Positions 54,319 through 63,092 of a stretch of DNA of 64,000 bases are shown one piece after another. How positions within the stretch are numbered: position 1 is the stretch's first letter; the number at the start of each line of letters is the position of its first letter. Where the stretch lies: assembly GCA_900540375.1 (NCBI GenBank), contig UQFS01000009.1, positions 40,523-104,522 on the forward strand, written 5' to 3'. The notes beneath the pieces are model-generated. The model did no database searches. It was not told the origin of the DNA and saw only the letters and a program-made list of their open reading frames with translations. The position numbers and the translations under genes were made by a program. This stretch comes from an uncultured Prevotella sp. (GTDB lineage Bacteria > Bacteroidota > Bacteroidia > Bacteroidales > Bacteroidaceae).

Positions 54319-55401
54319 ATGAAAAAGTTAGTTTTGACTCTTGTCGCCCTCTTGGTCATGGCTGTTCAGGCATCGGCCATGAGTTATGAGCAGGCACGCC
54401 AACAGGCTTTGTTCCTGGCCGACAAGATGGCTTACGAACTCAACCTGACGGATGCGCAGTATGAGGCTGCCTACGAGATCAATCTCGATTACCTGATGAG
54501 CATCAACACGTATGATGACCTCTATGGTATCTATTGGCGTCAGCGTAATCTCGACTTGAGCTATGTGTTGCTTGACTGGCAGTACCGCACCTATGTTGAC
54601 GCAGCCTATTTCTATCGTCCGCTTTACTGGGACGGCGGTTACTGGCACTTCAGCATCTACGCGCGCTATCCGCATCGTGACTACTTCTTCTTTGGTCGCC
54701 CGAATATCTATGTCACCTACTATGGTGGTCATAGCTGGCGGATGAATGGGGGACGCAGTTGGTACTACGGACGTCATTTCGACGGATCATGTCACGGAGA
54801 TGGCGGACGCTACATGGGTATGCGTGACGGATTTGACCGCGGTGACTTTGGCAGAGGCAAACGCTTCGATGGGCGCAGAGGCTTTGATGACTACAACGAC
54901 GGTAATCGTAGCTTTGGCAATGGCACGCGCTTCGGCGGAAATAACGGCAACCGTAGCTTCGGTGGCGGCAACCGCACCTATAGCGTCTCAAGCGTTCCTT
55001 CGGGTCACGACCCACAGCGTGACCGTACCCGCTCATTTGGAGCCCGCGAGAGCAGCACACGTACTACAGTGACGCAGCCGAGCCGCTCGTTTGGTGGAAA
55101 CACTACGATGGGAGAACCCAGCCGCACATTCTCCGCTCCGAGCCGTTCGTTCGGTACACGTAGCAGCGAGTCTGGCAGTTCATTTGGTAGTGCTCCTAAC
55201 CGTTCATTTGGCAGCAACGCACCGAGTCGCTCTTTTGGTAGTGGCAGCAGTTCGTCGGCACGCTCCTTCGGTGGCAACAATAGCTCACCTGCCCGCTCCT
55301 TTGGTGGTGGCAACAGTGCCCCTACCCGTTCCTTTGGTGGCGGTGGCGCCTTCGGTGGCAGTCATAATTCCGGCGGTGGTCACTTTGGAAATGGAAGATA
55401 G
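54319..55401 (+). CDS. Secreted protein with Gly-rich RSFG-repeat tail
   Basis: 360 residues. Signal peptide (LVALLVMAVQASA), a helical region with ARQQALFLADKMAYELNLTD, a Tyr/Trp-rich section (YRPLYWDGGYWHFSIYARYP), and from about residue 165 a low-complexity tail of Gly, Ser, Arg, Asn with about 15 copies of R-(S/T)-F-G or related (NRSFG, TRSFG, SRSFG, ARSFG). It resembles intrinsically disordered phase-separating or adhesive proteins. The N-terminal region is a periplasmic-style domain of unknown function. A -7 element TAATTTTG at 54229-54236 lies upstream. Confidence 0.8.
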   Translation: MKKLVLTLVALLVMAVQASAMSYEQARQQALFLADKMAYELNLTDAQYEAAYEINLDYLMSINTYDDLYGIYWRQRNLDLSYVLLDWQYRTYVDAAYFYRPLYWDGGYWHFSIYARYPHRDYFFFGRPNIYVTYYGGHSWRMNGGRSWYYGRHFDGSCHGDGGRYMGMRDGFDRGDFGRGKRFDGRRGFDDYNDGNRSFGNGTRFGGNNGNRSFGGGNRTYSVSSVPSGHDPQRDRTRSFGARESSTRTTVTQPSRSFGGNTTMGEPSRTFSAPSRSFGTRSSESGSSFGSAPNRSFGSNAPSRSFGSGSSSSARSFGGNNSSPARSFGGGNSAPTRSFGGGGAFGGSHNSGGGHFGNGR

Positions 55402-55447
55402 AAATCAATAGATACAGTATTAAGTGTCGTATTTTGGATAACATTTT

Positions 55448-55482
55448 GCCCGTTCTCCTGTCCTGGGAGAGCGGGCTTTTTG
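55448..55482 (+). terminator. Terminator after the RSFG gene
   Basis: Stem GCCCGTTCTCC / GGAGAGCGGGC (one G-U), loop about 6 bases, followed by TTTTTGG. It lies 46 bp past the stop. Confidence 0.85.
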
Positions 55483-55523
55483 GTGAAGGGGGAGAGAAAG
55501 ATGGCTACTGCACAGAGTACGAG

Positions 55524-55631
55524 GAAAGGCTGCTGCATAGCAGCAGCGAACCGAACACATGGGAAGGGCTGCTGCACAACAGTAAACTGGACACATGGGA
55601 AGGGCTGCTGCACAACAGCAGCAAACCGAAC
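55524..55631. repeat. Tandem repeat, units of 36-39 bp, each with a GCTGCTG hairpin
   Basis: Units at about 55524-55556, 55557-55592 and 55593-55631. Units 2 and 3 begin ACATGGGAAGGGCTGCTGCA. The first and third carry the 7-bp hairpin GCTGCTG-CATAG/CACAA-CAGCAGC; the second has a 3-bp deletion that removes the right arm. No gene is seen from 55402 to 55702. Confidence 0.85.
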
Positions 55632-55702
55632 GGAGAGAACTCGGTGCTCGAGGCTTGCTTTCTTGCGGGGGGGCTCCTTTCTTGCGGCGAGAGGCGGAGC
55701 TA

Positions 55703-56212
55703 TTACAAGACGAGCTTGCGGACTTCGGCGTTGGTCATTTTCTGGATTTCGTTCATCGGTTTGCCATAGTAGACGCTTTGGATAGCTTTGTTGACGATGC
55801 CGTGGCCGACAGCCAGCACGGTCTGGCCGGGATAATTAGCTTTCAGCCAGGCGATGAACTGCTTGGCGCGGCTCTTGAGGCTTTCAAGGCTCTCGATATC
55901 ATCGGGCCACTGCTCCACGGCTTGCAGATCGGGAATGAACTTGCCGGTGAAACTGCCCCAGTCTCGCTCTCGGAGCAGGGGCGTGGTGACAATGGGTTTG
56001 CCATGCGGTTCGGCAATGATCTCGCAAGTCTGGATGGCACGGTGGAGATCGCTGGCTACAAAGGTGTCAATGTGTACATTCTTCATCCGGTCGCGTACAG
56101 TCCCAGCCTGTTCCTTGCCCGTTTCATTGAGTTCACCGGGGGTCTGTCCTTGAAGGATTTGTGCTTTGTTGGCCACGGTTTCGCCGTGACGTACTAATAA
56201 TAATGTGGTCAT
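55703..56212 (-). CDS. Histidine phosphatase family protein
   Basis: 169 residues: LLLVRHGETVANKAQILQG (catalytic RHG, His about residue 9), ELNETGKEQAG, RERDWGSFTGKFIP and LAVGHGIVNKAIQS (second catalytic His). A phosphoglycerate-mutase-like phosphatase, substrate uncertain (alpha-ribazole phosphate, phosphoglycerate or others). The start at 56212 gives the conserved N-terminus. Confidence 0.88.
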   Translation of the reverse strand: MTTLLLVRHGETVANKAQILQGQTPGELNETGKEQAGTVRDRMKNVHIDTFVASDLHRAIQTCEIIAEPHGKPIVTTPLLRERDWGSFTGKFIPDLQAVEQWPDDIESLESLKSRAKQFIAWLKANYPGQTVLAVGHGIVNKAIQSVYYGKPMNEIQKMTNAEVRKLVL

Positions 56213-56316
56213 ATCCTGATTGAATCTATTTTTTTGTACAACTAATATCAAGTAATCGTTATCGTTTCCGTTTTTTTCCTTACCTTTGCATCAGAGAAAC
56301 AAATGTAGATGATATC

Positions 56317-56997
56317 ATGAGAACATTTCCTAAGTCCATTCTTCGCTCCTGCTGTGCTATTGCTGCCGGTGTGGTGCTGGTGCAATATCGTGAACAAGCC
56401 GTGATGTGGATCACGGTGGGTATTGGCGTCGTGTTCTTTATCTCAGCAGTCATCAGTTTCATTGACTATATGGCTTCGCGCAAAAACCGTGATGAGCAAG
56501 TGGAACTTTTCGACGCTCAGGGACGCAAGATGAGGCAGCAGCGCAAACGCCCTTTCCCAATTGTTGCAGTGGGCTGTGGCATTCTTGGCAGCGTAATGGC
56601 GCTCAGTCCGAATACATTTGTCGGTGGACTGATGTTTGTGTTGGCATCTCTGCTGATTGCCGGTGGTGCCTATCAGTTGTTCAGCCTTTCTTTAGCTACG
56701 CGCTTTGCCCGTGTGGGCTTTGTGTGGTGGGTGTTGCCAGTTGTCATTTTGCTCATTGGTTTATTGACTTTGATTAAGCCGAGTGTGATCGCCTCTGCAC
56801 CACTGCTCATTATCGGCTGGTGCATGATGATCTATGGCGTGGTGGACCTTGTCAATGCCCTGAAGATTCATCGTTGCAAGAAGCAGTTCGACAAGGCTGA
56901 AGAGATCTCGTCTGTACGAGGGAATGCTGGGCAGACACTGGACAATGTGGCAGGACAAGCCAATGATACTGTATCAGAGGACGGGCCTACCGCATAG
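56317..56997 (+). CDS. DUF308 (HdeD-like) membrane protein
   Basis: 226 residues with six hydrophobic segments arranged as two halves (about 11-47, 75-113, 128-185), then a charged cytoplasmic tail. Pattern matches DUF308. It diverges from the histidine phosphatase gene; a TACCTTTG -7 element at 56281-56288 lies upstream. Function unknown in this phylum; the E. coli relative acts in acid resistance. Confidence 0.8.
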   Translation: MRTFPKSILRSCCAIAAGVVLVQYREQAVMWITVGIGVVFFISAVISFIDYMASRKNRDEQVELFDAQGRKMRQQRKRPFPIVAVGCGILGSVMALSPNTFVGGLMFVLASLLIAGGAYQLFSLSLATRFARVGFVWWVLPVVILLIGLLTLIKPSVIASAPLLIIGWCMMIYGVVDLVNALKIHRCKKQFDKAEEISSVRGNAGQTLDNVAGQANDTVSEDGPTA

Positions 56998-57006
56998 CGT
57001 CTTTTC

Positions 57007-57642
57007 TTATTTCTTTGGCACCAGACCCTCGATGTAGTTGCAGAGAATGCCGATTCCCTTGACGTTCTCACCACCTTGTGGAATGATGAGGTCGGCGTAG
57101 CACTTGGTAGGCTCGATGAACTGCTCGTGCATGGGCTTGAGGACTTTCAGATAGCGATCCACGACCATAGACACAGTACGTCCGCGGTCGATGGTGTCAC
57201 GCTGGATGTTGCGGATGAGACGTTCGTCTGAGTCACAGTCCACAAAGACTTTTAAGTCCATCATATCGCGAAGTGTCTTATTGAGCAGGGTCATGATGCC
57301 CTCAATGATGATCACTGGCTTGGGCTCTACGTGGATGGTCTCCGGCAGGCGGTTGCTGAGGATATAGCTGTAGGTGGGCTGCTTGATGGCGTGGCCATGG
57401 CGCAACTCGTTGACTTGCTTGATGAGCAACTTCCAGTCGAAGGCGTCGGGATGATCGAAGTTGATGGCGGAACGCTCCTCTTGGGTCATGCCCGTTGTAT
57501 CGTTGTAATAAGAGTCCAATGGCACCACAGTGACGTAATGCGGTGGCAACATCTCCACGATTTTCTTCACCACAGTGGTCTTGCCGGAACCAGTGCCGCC
57601 GGCTATGCCGATGATGGTGACTTTCTTATTCTTGTTTTCCAT
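57007..57642 (-). CDS. udk: Uridine kinase
   Basis: 211 residues: Walker A GIAGGTGSGKTTVVKKIV, VPLDSYYNDTTGMTQEERSA, NFDHPDAFDWKLLIKQVNEL, RRIRDTIDRGR-like lid (IQRDTIDRGRTV), IIPQGGENVKGI. Phosphorylates uridine and cytidine in salvage. Coding with the uracil-glycosylase gene 45 bp upstream. Confidence 0.93.
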   Translation of the reverse strand: MENKNKKVTIIGIAGGTGSGKTTVVKKIVEMLPPHYVTVVPLDSYYNDTTGMTQEERSAINFDHPDAFDWKLLIKQVNELRHGHAIKQPTYSYILSNRLPETIHVEPKPVIIIEGIMTLLNKTLRDMMDLKVFVDCDSDERLIRNIQRDTIDRGRTVSMVVDRYLKVLKPMHEQFIEPTKCYADLIIPQGGENVKGIGILCNYIEGLVPKK

Positions 57643-57687
57643 ATTGCTTGTTTTTGCTTGTTGATTCTCTTTCTCTAACCTTTTGGA

Positions 57688-58266
57688 TTATTTCAGTCCT
57701 ATCTCCAGGAACATCTGGTCGTAGTATTCTGCCTTCTTTTCCACCTTCATCGGATAGGCACGCGAGGAACTTGGCTCGCGGTAGAGGCGGATTGTGCGGC
57801 CCTCGAACATGAAGTCGAGGTGGTCACCCATCTTCATCTTGCGCGCATCAATATGATAGTGCTCGGTGAAGAGCGTGGTGGCCAGCTGTCCGGCCGCGAT
57901 CACCGCCTGGCATTCTGGGAGGGACCGCAGCATGCCGTCGAGGTCGGCCTGCTCCACAACCTCTAAATCTTTGTCTGAGGCTGTACCCTTGGTGCGGCGG
58001 ATGCGCAGGCAGGTGTCAAAGATGGCCACGCCACGGTCGCGGAGGAAATTTTTAAGTTCTTGCAGGCGGTAGGTCTTGTGGTCTTGGTCTACGAACCGCA
58101 GTTTGTCGCCAAAGAAGCACAGGCCGAAGATGCGCCACATGTCGTTGGTATAATTGGGATAGTACCATTCCATACACCAACGCTTGGGCGCAGGAGGGAA
58201 GGTGCCCAGCATCAGCAGCTTGGCATTTTTCGGGAGGAATGGCTCAAAAGGATGAACTTCAGTCAT
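57688..58266 (-). CDS. Uracil-DNA glycosylase family protein
   Basis: 192 residues: LMLGTFPPAPKRWCMEWYYP, WRIFGLCFFGD, DRGVAIFDTCLRIRRTKGTA, AVIAAGQLATTLF, YREPSSSRAYPMKVEKKAEYY. The GTFPP and C-terminal PSSS motifs identify the UDG/MUG superfamily. Bacteroidota-type members have little experimental characterisation; a role in removing uracil or mismatched bases is expected. Confidence 0.85.
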   Translation of the reverse strand: MTEVHPFEPFLPKNAKLLMLGTFPPAPKRWCMEWYYPNYTNDMWRIFGLCFFGDKLRFVDQDHKTYRLQELKNFLRDRGVAIFDTCLRIRRTKGTASDKDLEVVEQADLDGMLRSLPECQAVIAAGQLATTLFTEHYHIDARKMKMGDHLDFMFEGRTIRLYREPSSSRAYPMKVEKKAEYYDQMFLEIGLK

Positions 58267-58338
58267 GGATGAATGATGAGTGATGAATGCTGGGGAGCAG
58301 TGAAACGGCGCACAACGCCGTCATACCGAACGGATCCT

Positions 58339-58411
58339 CGATCCTATGCAGGGTGCTATGCTCGGTTCAAAGTAGGGGTCTTTGCTCGATCCTATATAGG
58401 GTACTTTGCTC
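58339..58411. repeat. Three tandem 24-25-bp degenerate repeats
   Basis: Units 58339-58363, 58364-58387 and 58388-58411; each ends with GGGT(G/C/A)-CTWTGCTC (for example GATCCTATATAGGGTACTTT then GCTC). Non-coding, between the glycosylase gene and the REP-like element. Confidence 0.8.
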
Positions 58412-58433
58412 TGCTCTCTATTTTATCTTGTAG

Positions 58434-58476
58434 CATATTATTCCCCTTCCCTTTGGGAAGAGGTTAGGGGAGAGGC
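58434..58476 (-). repeat. REP-like palindromic element, copy 2 (inverted)
   Basis: Reading the minus strand: GCCTCTCCCCTAACC, stem CTTCCC-AAAG-GGGAAG region, then GGGGAATAATATG, closely like copy 1 at 48770-48813. It overlaps the end of the EEP gene and could end its transcript. Confidence 0.7.
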
Positions 58477-59516
58477 TTTTCTTTTACCAAGTACACACAT
58501 ACGGGCAGGTGATCGGAAAAGCCGTCGAGCCACACACCACCGGCTGTGGTGCGCTTTGGCTCACCCTTGTACTTGCCCTCGGTCTGGAAGAGGTAGGGCA
58601 TGCGCTGGATCTCGCACTTGAAGTATTTTAGCGTCTTGTAATCGTGTGTACCCTTTTTGTCGAGCAGTGAGGGGCTGAGGAGAATCTGGTCAAAGAGATT
58701 CCAGGCTCCTTGATAGCGCAGCGTACCGGTGCCCTGCTTGGCGAGGATGTTGTACCAAGGATTGTACATATCGTCCTTCGAAACCATGCTGATCTCTTCT
58801 TTGCCGCCAAGCACCTCGTGCAAACTCTTGTTGGTCGGGTCGTCGTTCATATCTCCCATGACAAAGACCTTGGCGTCCTTGTCGAGTCGGAGCAGCGAGT
58901 CCTTGACGGCCTTGACCTGAGAAGCACCAACTTCGCGGTAATACGAAACATTGAAGCGACTGGGCAGATGACAGACGATGAAGCTCACGGGCTCTCCGGA
59001 CAGTGTGCCGCTCACGGTGAGGAAACCGCGCGTGGTGAAGCCCGAGTCCTGCTTTTCCGTGGGGACATAGGGTACGAGCTTGACCGTTTTCACTTGGAAC
59101 ATCTTGGGATTATAGAGCAGTGCGCAGTCGATTCCACGCTTGTCAGGACCCTCAACGTGGCAATATTGGTAGCCGCGCTGTTTCATTTCCGGCTGTGCGC
59201 AGAGGTCGGTGAGTACCTTGTCGTTCTCCACCTCTGCCATGCCGATAACCGAGCAGCCTATGCCAGGCAGCATCGTCGTGCCCATATCGCTTAGGGCGCG
59301 AGCCATGTTGTGGAGCTTGTGGCTATACTTCAAGCCGTTCCAACGATAGGAGCCGCCGGGCAGGAAGTCGTAGTCGCGCTTGCCTTCATCGTGGCATGTG
59401 TCGAATAAATTCTCCTGGTTGTAGAAGCCTACCGCATAAACGGCGTATTTCTTTTGTGCTGATGTTGCCAGGCACAACAGCAGGAAACAAGCAAATACTA
59501 AAAGATGTCTCTTCAT
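58464..59516 (-). CDS. Exported endonuclease/exonuclease/phosphatase family protein
   Basis: 350 residues. Signal peptide ending TSAQKK (LLLCLATSAQ), then NQENLFDTCHDEGKRDYDFL, GMAEVENDKVLTDL, FIVCHLPSR, VMGDMNDDPTNKSLH and FSDHLPVCVYL, the catalytic motifs of the exo/endonuclease/phosphatase (Mg-dependent) family. Family members cut DNA, RNA or sphingomyelin or phosphoinositides. Exported and divergent from a TonB receptor with two OB-fold lipoproteins; extracellular nucleic acid is the best guess. The start codon chosen gives the signal peptide. Confidence 0.88.
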   Translation of the reverse strand: MKRHLLVFACFLLLCLATSAQKKYAVYAVGFYNQENLFDTCHDEGKRDYDFLPGGSYRWNGLKYSHKLHNMARALSDMGTTMLPGIGCSVIGMAEVENDKVLTDLCAQPEMKQRGYQYCHVEGPDKRGIDCALLYNPKMFQVKTVKLVPYVPTEKQDSGFTTRGFLTVSGTLSGEPVSFIVCHLPSRFNVSYYREVGASQVKAVKDSLLRLDKDAKVFVMGDMNDDPTNKSLHEVLGGKEEISMVSKDDMYNPWYNILAKQGTGTLRYQGAWNLFDQILLSPSLLDKKGTHDYKTLKYFKCEIQRMPYLFQTEGKYKGEPKRTTAGGVWLDGFSDHLPVCVYLVKEKPLP

Positions 59517-59677
59517 TGTCGTAAAATCCAAGTAGTGATATAATGCTTTGCAAATTTCGTAATTTATTTTGAGATAAAAGGCCTTTTCTTAGATTTTTAA
59601 CAAGAGAAATCGTGAACTCTCCATTTATTTTGGTAAATTTGCACATATTATCAATAGTATTATAACAACTGACAATT

Positions 59678-62185
59678 ATGCAAAAACAGCTTATCTTAGC
59701 CGTGATGGCCATGAGCTATGCCCCGCTGACGTTCGCGCAGAGCGATTCGACCAACGTCGGTGAGGCAGCGTTCACCTTCACAGAAGCGCAGTTGGGTGAG
59801 GACGAGAACATGGGACAGAACGTCTCCATTGTCTCCTCGGGCTCGAATGTGTATGCCTCGGAAGTGGGGTATCTGTTCTCGCCGATGAGGTTCCGTTATC
59901 GGGCGCTCAACCAGAAGTATAACGAAATGTATATCAACGGCACGCCGGTCAACGACATGGAGACGGGACAGTTTCGCTATTCGCTCGTAGGAGGTCTCAA
60001 CCAACAGACACGCAGCATGGAGGCGGCACTGCCTTTCGAGTCGAACAACTTTTCGTATACGGGTATCGCCGGATCGAATAATTACAACTTCCGTCCGGCT
60101 GCTATGGCTACTGGCCAGCATCTCACGCTCTCGGCTGCCAACCGCAACTATGTACTCCGTGGCATGTATACCTATAACAGTGGTCTGACAGAAAAGGGCT
60201 GGGCTTACTCGGCCAATATCACCTATCGCTGGGCCAATCCGGGATATGTCAAGGGTACGTCTTACAATGCGCTTTCCTATTTCTTCGGCGTGCAGAAACT
60301 CCTTAGCGGCGGTCATAGCCTTGCCTTCTCGACATGGGGTAACCCCACCGAGCGCGGCACGCAGGGCGCGTCGACTGATGAGATGTATTGGCTGGCCAAC
60401 GACAACCAGTATAACCCTTACTGGGGCTGGCAGGACGGCAAGAAGCGCAACAGCCGTATGGTGCGTGACTTTGCTCCTTCTGCTATCTTCACGTGGGACT
60501 GGAATATCAACGACAACAACAAGCTGACAACCTCTCTCTTCGGAAAGTATAGCATGTATTCCAGCACAAAGCTCAACTATAATAACTCAGAGAATCCGCA
60601 GCCGGACTATTACAAACGGTTGCCGAGCAACTTCTATGATGTGTGGAATAGTGGCAACGTGCAGAACACTGAGTTCGCATTGGCTGACTGGGAGAACGCC
60701 CGCGAGTATTTGGCTGGCAGTGAGCGCAACCGCCAGATCAACTTCGACGAGCTCATCTATGCTAACCGCCAGGCTGCAGCCAACGGGCAGGATGCGATCT
60801 ACTATATCCAGAAGCGTCACAACAATCAGTTGAACCTCACGCTCTCCACTTCGCTGACTACCAATCTGACGAAGAACAGCACGTGGACCAACGGACTTTT
60901 CGCTGCGCACAACGTCAACTATCACTATCAGACGATGGACGATCTGCTGGGTGCCGCCTCGTATCACAACACCAACAACTACGCACTCGGCACTTTTGCT
61001 GAAGGCTCCGATCAGTTGCAGTACGATCTCAACCATCCCAATGCTGTCGTCGGCGAGGATGATAAGTTCGGCTACGACTATACTATCCTCACCAATCGTG
61101 TGCAGGGATGGACAAGCTATGCCGAAAACTTCGGTATCGTGCACTATATGATCTCCGGCCGTCTGGGCTATCAGAGCATGCAGCGCAATGGCAAGATGCG
61201 CAATGGACTCTTCGCCAACAATTCTTACGGCAAGAGTGGTACGGCTGACTTCGTGGAGGGCGGCATCAAGGCCAGCGGCAACTTCAACCTTGGCGGTGGT
61301 CATACGCTCACCCTCGGCATGGGCTATGACAGCAAGGCTCCGCAGGCCTCGGTAGCTTTTGTCGCTCCTGAGATGAACAATGACTTCGTCGGCGAACTGC
61401 ACAACGAACACGTCTTCTCCTCAGAGATCGGTTATCAGTTCCTCAACAGCTGGTTGCACGCCAACATCAGTGGTTACTACAACCACATCACACACGCTAC
61501 GGAGTGGACCTGCTTCTACTTCGATGACATCAACAGCTTCTCTTACAACTCGTTGACTGGATTGAAGAAGGACTACTATGGCGTGGAGGCCGGGCTGGAC
61601 TTCAAGCTCACCTCTGCCTTTAACCTCAAACTCCTCGGCACCATCAGTGATGCCAAGAACGTGAGCAACGCAAAGGTTGTCTACCTCAACTCCACACAGG
61701 GTACCTACAACCAGGATGTGGCTTTGGTGAAGGATATGCGCGAGAACGGCACACCACTTACCGCTACGAGCATCAAGTTGAGCTATCATCAGGGCGGTTG
61801 GTTCATTGACTTGGCCGGTAACTGGTATGACCGCATCTATCTGAGCTACTCGCCGTACTACCGCTATCAAGGCAGTTTGAACAAGATAGGCAGTGTCGAT
61901 GAGGCTGGCAATCCTGTCGTCTCGCCCCAAGACAAGGGTCATGGCGGTTGGATGATGGACGGCTCCATTGGCCGTAGCATCTATCTGAAGCATGGCAGCC
62001 TGAGCATCAACCTCATGGTGACCAACATCCTCAACAACACCCATCTGGTGACCGGCGGCTACGAGCAGAGCCGCTCTGATTATACCTCTACGGGTAACAC
62101 GCGACTCTATCGCTTCTCGAAGAACCCGAAGAAGTACTATGCTTACGGTACCAACGGCATGTTGAATATAGCATATAAGTTCTAA
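59678..62185 (+). CDS. TonB-dependent outer membrane receptor, small-plug type
   Basis: 835 residues: signal peptide (MQKQLILAVMAMSYAPLTFA), a short N-terminal region and weak plug (NVYASEVGYLFSPMRFRYRA; MYINGTPVNDMETG), then a beta-barrel ending NGMLNIAYKF. Shorter than SusC (about 1000) and without a SusD partner. It is followed after 24 bp by two OB-fold lipoproteins. The 160-bp gap to the EEP gene is where divergent promoters should lie; a TAAATTTG -7-like site is at 59634-59641. Confidence 0.85.
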   Translation: MQKQLILAVMAMSYAPLTFAQSDSTNVGEAAFTFTEAQLGEDENMGQNVSIVSSGSNVYASEVGYLFSPMRFRYRALNQKYNEMYINGTPVNDMETGQFRYSLVGGLNQQTRSMEAALPFESNNFSYTGIAGSNNYNFRPAAMATGQHLTLSAANRNYVLRGMYTYNSGLTEKGWAYSANITYRWANPGYVKGTSYNALSYFFGVQKLLSGGHSLAFSTWGNPTERGTQGASTDEMYWLANDNQYNPYWGWQDGKKRNSRMVRDFAPSAIFTWDWNINDNNKLTTSLFGKYSMYSSTKLNYNNSENPQPDYYKRLPSNFYDVWNSGNVQNTEFALADWENAREYLAGSERNRQINFDELIYANRQAAANGQDAIYYIQKRHNNQLNLTLSTSLTTNLTKNSTWTNGLFAAHNVNYHYQTMDDLLGAASYHNTNNYALGTFAEGSDQLQYDLNHPNAVVGEDDKFGYDYTILTNRVQGWTSYAENFGIVHYMISGRLGYQSMQRNGKMRNGLFANNSYGKSGTADFVEGGIKASGNFNLGGGHTLTLGMGYDSKAPQASVAFVAPEMNNDFVGELHNEHVFSSEIGYQFLNSWLHANISGYYNHITHATEWTCFYFDDINSFSYNSLTGLKKDYYGVEAGLDFKLTSAFNLKLLGTISDAKNVSNAKVVYLNSTQGTYNQDVALVKDMRENGTPLTATSIKLSYHQGGWFIDLAGNWYDRIYLSYSPYYRYQGSLNKIGSVDEAGNPVVSPQDKGHGGWMMDGSIGRSIYLKHGSLSINLMVTNILNNTHLVTGGYEQSRSDYTSTGNTRLYRFSKNPKKYYAYGTNGMLNIAYKF

Positions 62186-62209
62186 TTGCAGACTCAATTC
62201 ATTACAGAC

Positions 62210-63058
62210 ATGAAAAACAAGATATTTTATCAGTTGGGCTTCTTCGCCTGCTGTCTGGCTCTGACCCTCTCGTCCTGTCAGGGCGACTTCGATGAGCCGG
62301 TGAAGACCGCTGATGAGGCGGGTATCGGCAACAGCAGTATCAGTGAGGCCAATGTGGTGACTATCGCCCAGCTGAAACAGACATACAAGAGTGCTATCAA
62401 CACCAGCTACAGCTACAAGAAGGTGGAACAGCCCACGGAGATCAAGGGTTATGTCACCGGCAATGACGTGCAGGGCAACCTCTACAACGAGCTCGTCATC
62501 GACGACGGAACGGGTGCTATCACCATCGGTGTAGCACAGGGTGGTCTCTATGGACTCTTCCCTGTTGGAGCCGAGGTGATCATAGAACTTAATGGACTCA
62601 GTGTGGGCAATTATGGTTTGCATCCGCAGATTGGTACTCCTTATACAAGTGCAAAAGGACAGAACTCTATCGGCCGTATGAGCCGTGCTGCGTGGAACCA
62701 GCATTTCCGCCTGACGGGCAAGAGCCAGACGATTGCACCTATCGATTTCAACAGTAGTTGGAAGCCTGCATCTGACGGACTGGCCTACAGCGGAAAGCTC
62801 GTCACCATGAATAACGTGAGCTTCAAGGGTGCTGATGGTAAGAAGACATTTGCCAACGCCAGTGCCGGACCAGGCTCTGTAAGCGTCTATTTCAACGAAT
62901 ATCCTACAACGACGATGGTCTACACCAGCAACTTCGCTGACTTCGCCAGCAATCCGCTGCCGAAGGGCAAGGTCAACGTCACGGGTATTCTCAAACGCTA
63001 CAACAACTCGTGGGAGCTCATCATTCGCAGCCTCGACGATATCGAGGCAGTCAAGTAA
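62210..63058 (+). CDS. DUF5689-type OB-fold lipoprotein
   Basis: 282 residues. Lipobox LSSC (Cys about residue 23), acidic linker, then NVVTIAQLKQTYKSA, IKGYVTGNDVQGNLYNELVI, DDGTGAITIGVAQGGLYGLF and VTGILKRYNNSWELIIRSLDDI, the DUF5689 pattern of an OB-fold. Lipid-anchored, probably on the cell surface, and cooperating with the TonB receptor. OB-folds commonly bind nucleic acid, which fits the nuclease divergent to it. Confidence 0.88.
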   Translation: MKNKIFYQLGFFACCLALTLSSCQGDFDEPVKTADEAGIGNSSISEANVVTIAQLKQTYKSAINTSYSYKKVEQPTEIKGYVTGNDVQGNLYNELVIDDGTGAITIGVAQGGLYGLFPVGAEVIIELNGLSVGNYGLHPQIGTPYTSAKGQNSIGRMSRAAWNQHFRLTGKSQTIAPIDFNSSWKPASDGLAYSGKLVTMNNVSFKGADGKKTFANASAGPGSVSVYFNEYPTTTMVYTSNFADFASNPLPKGKVNVTGILKRYNNSWELIIRSLDDIEAVK

Positions 63059-63092
63059 ATACACCTTATTATATATATAACATACAACGACA

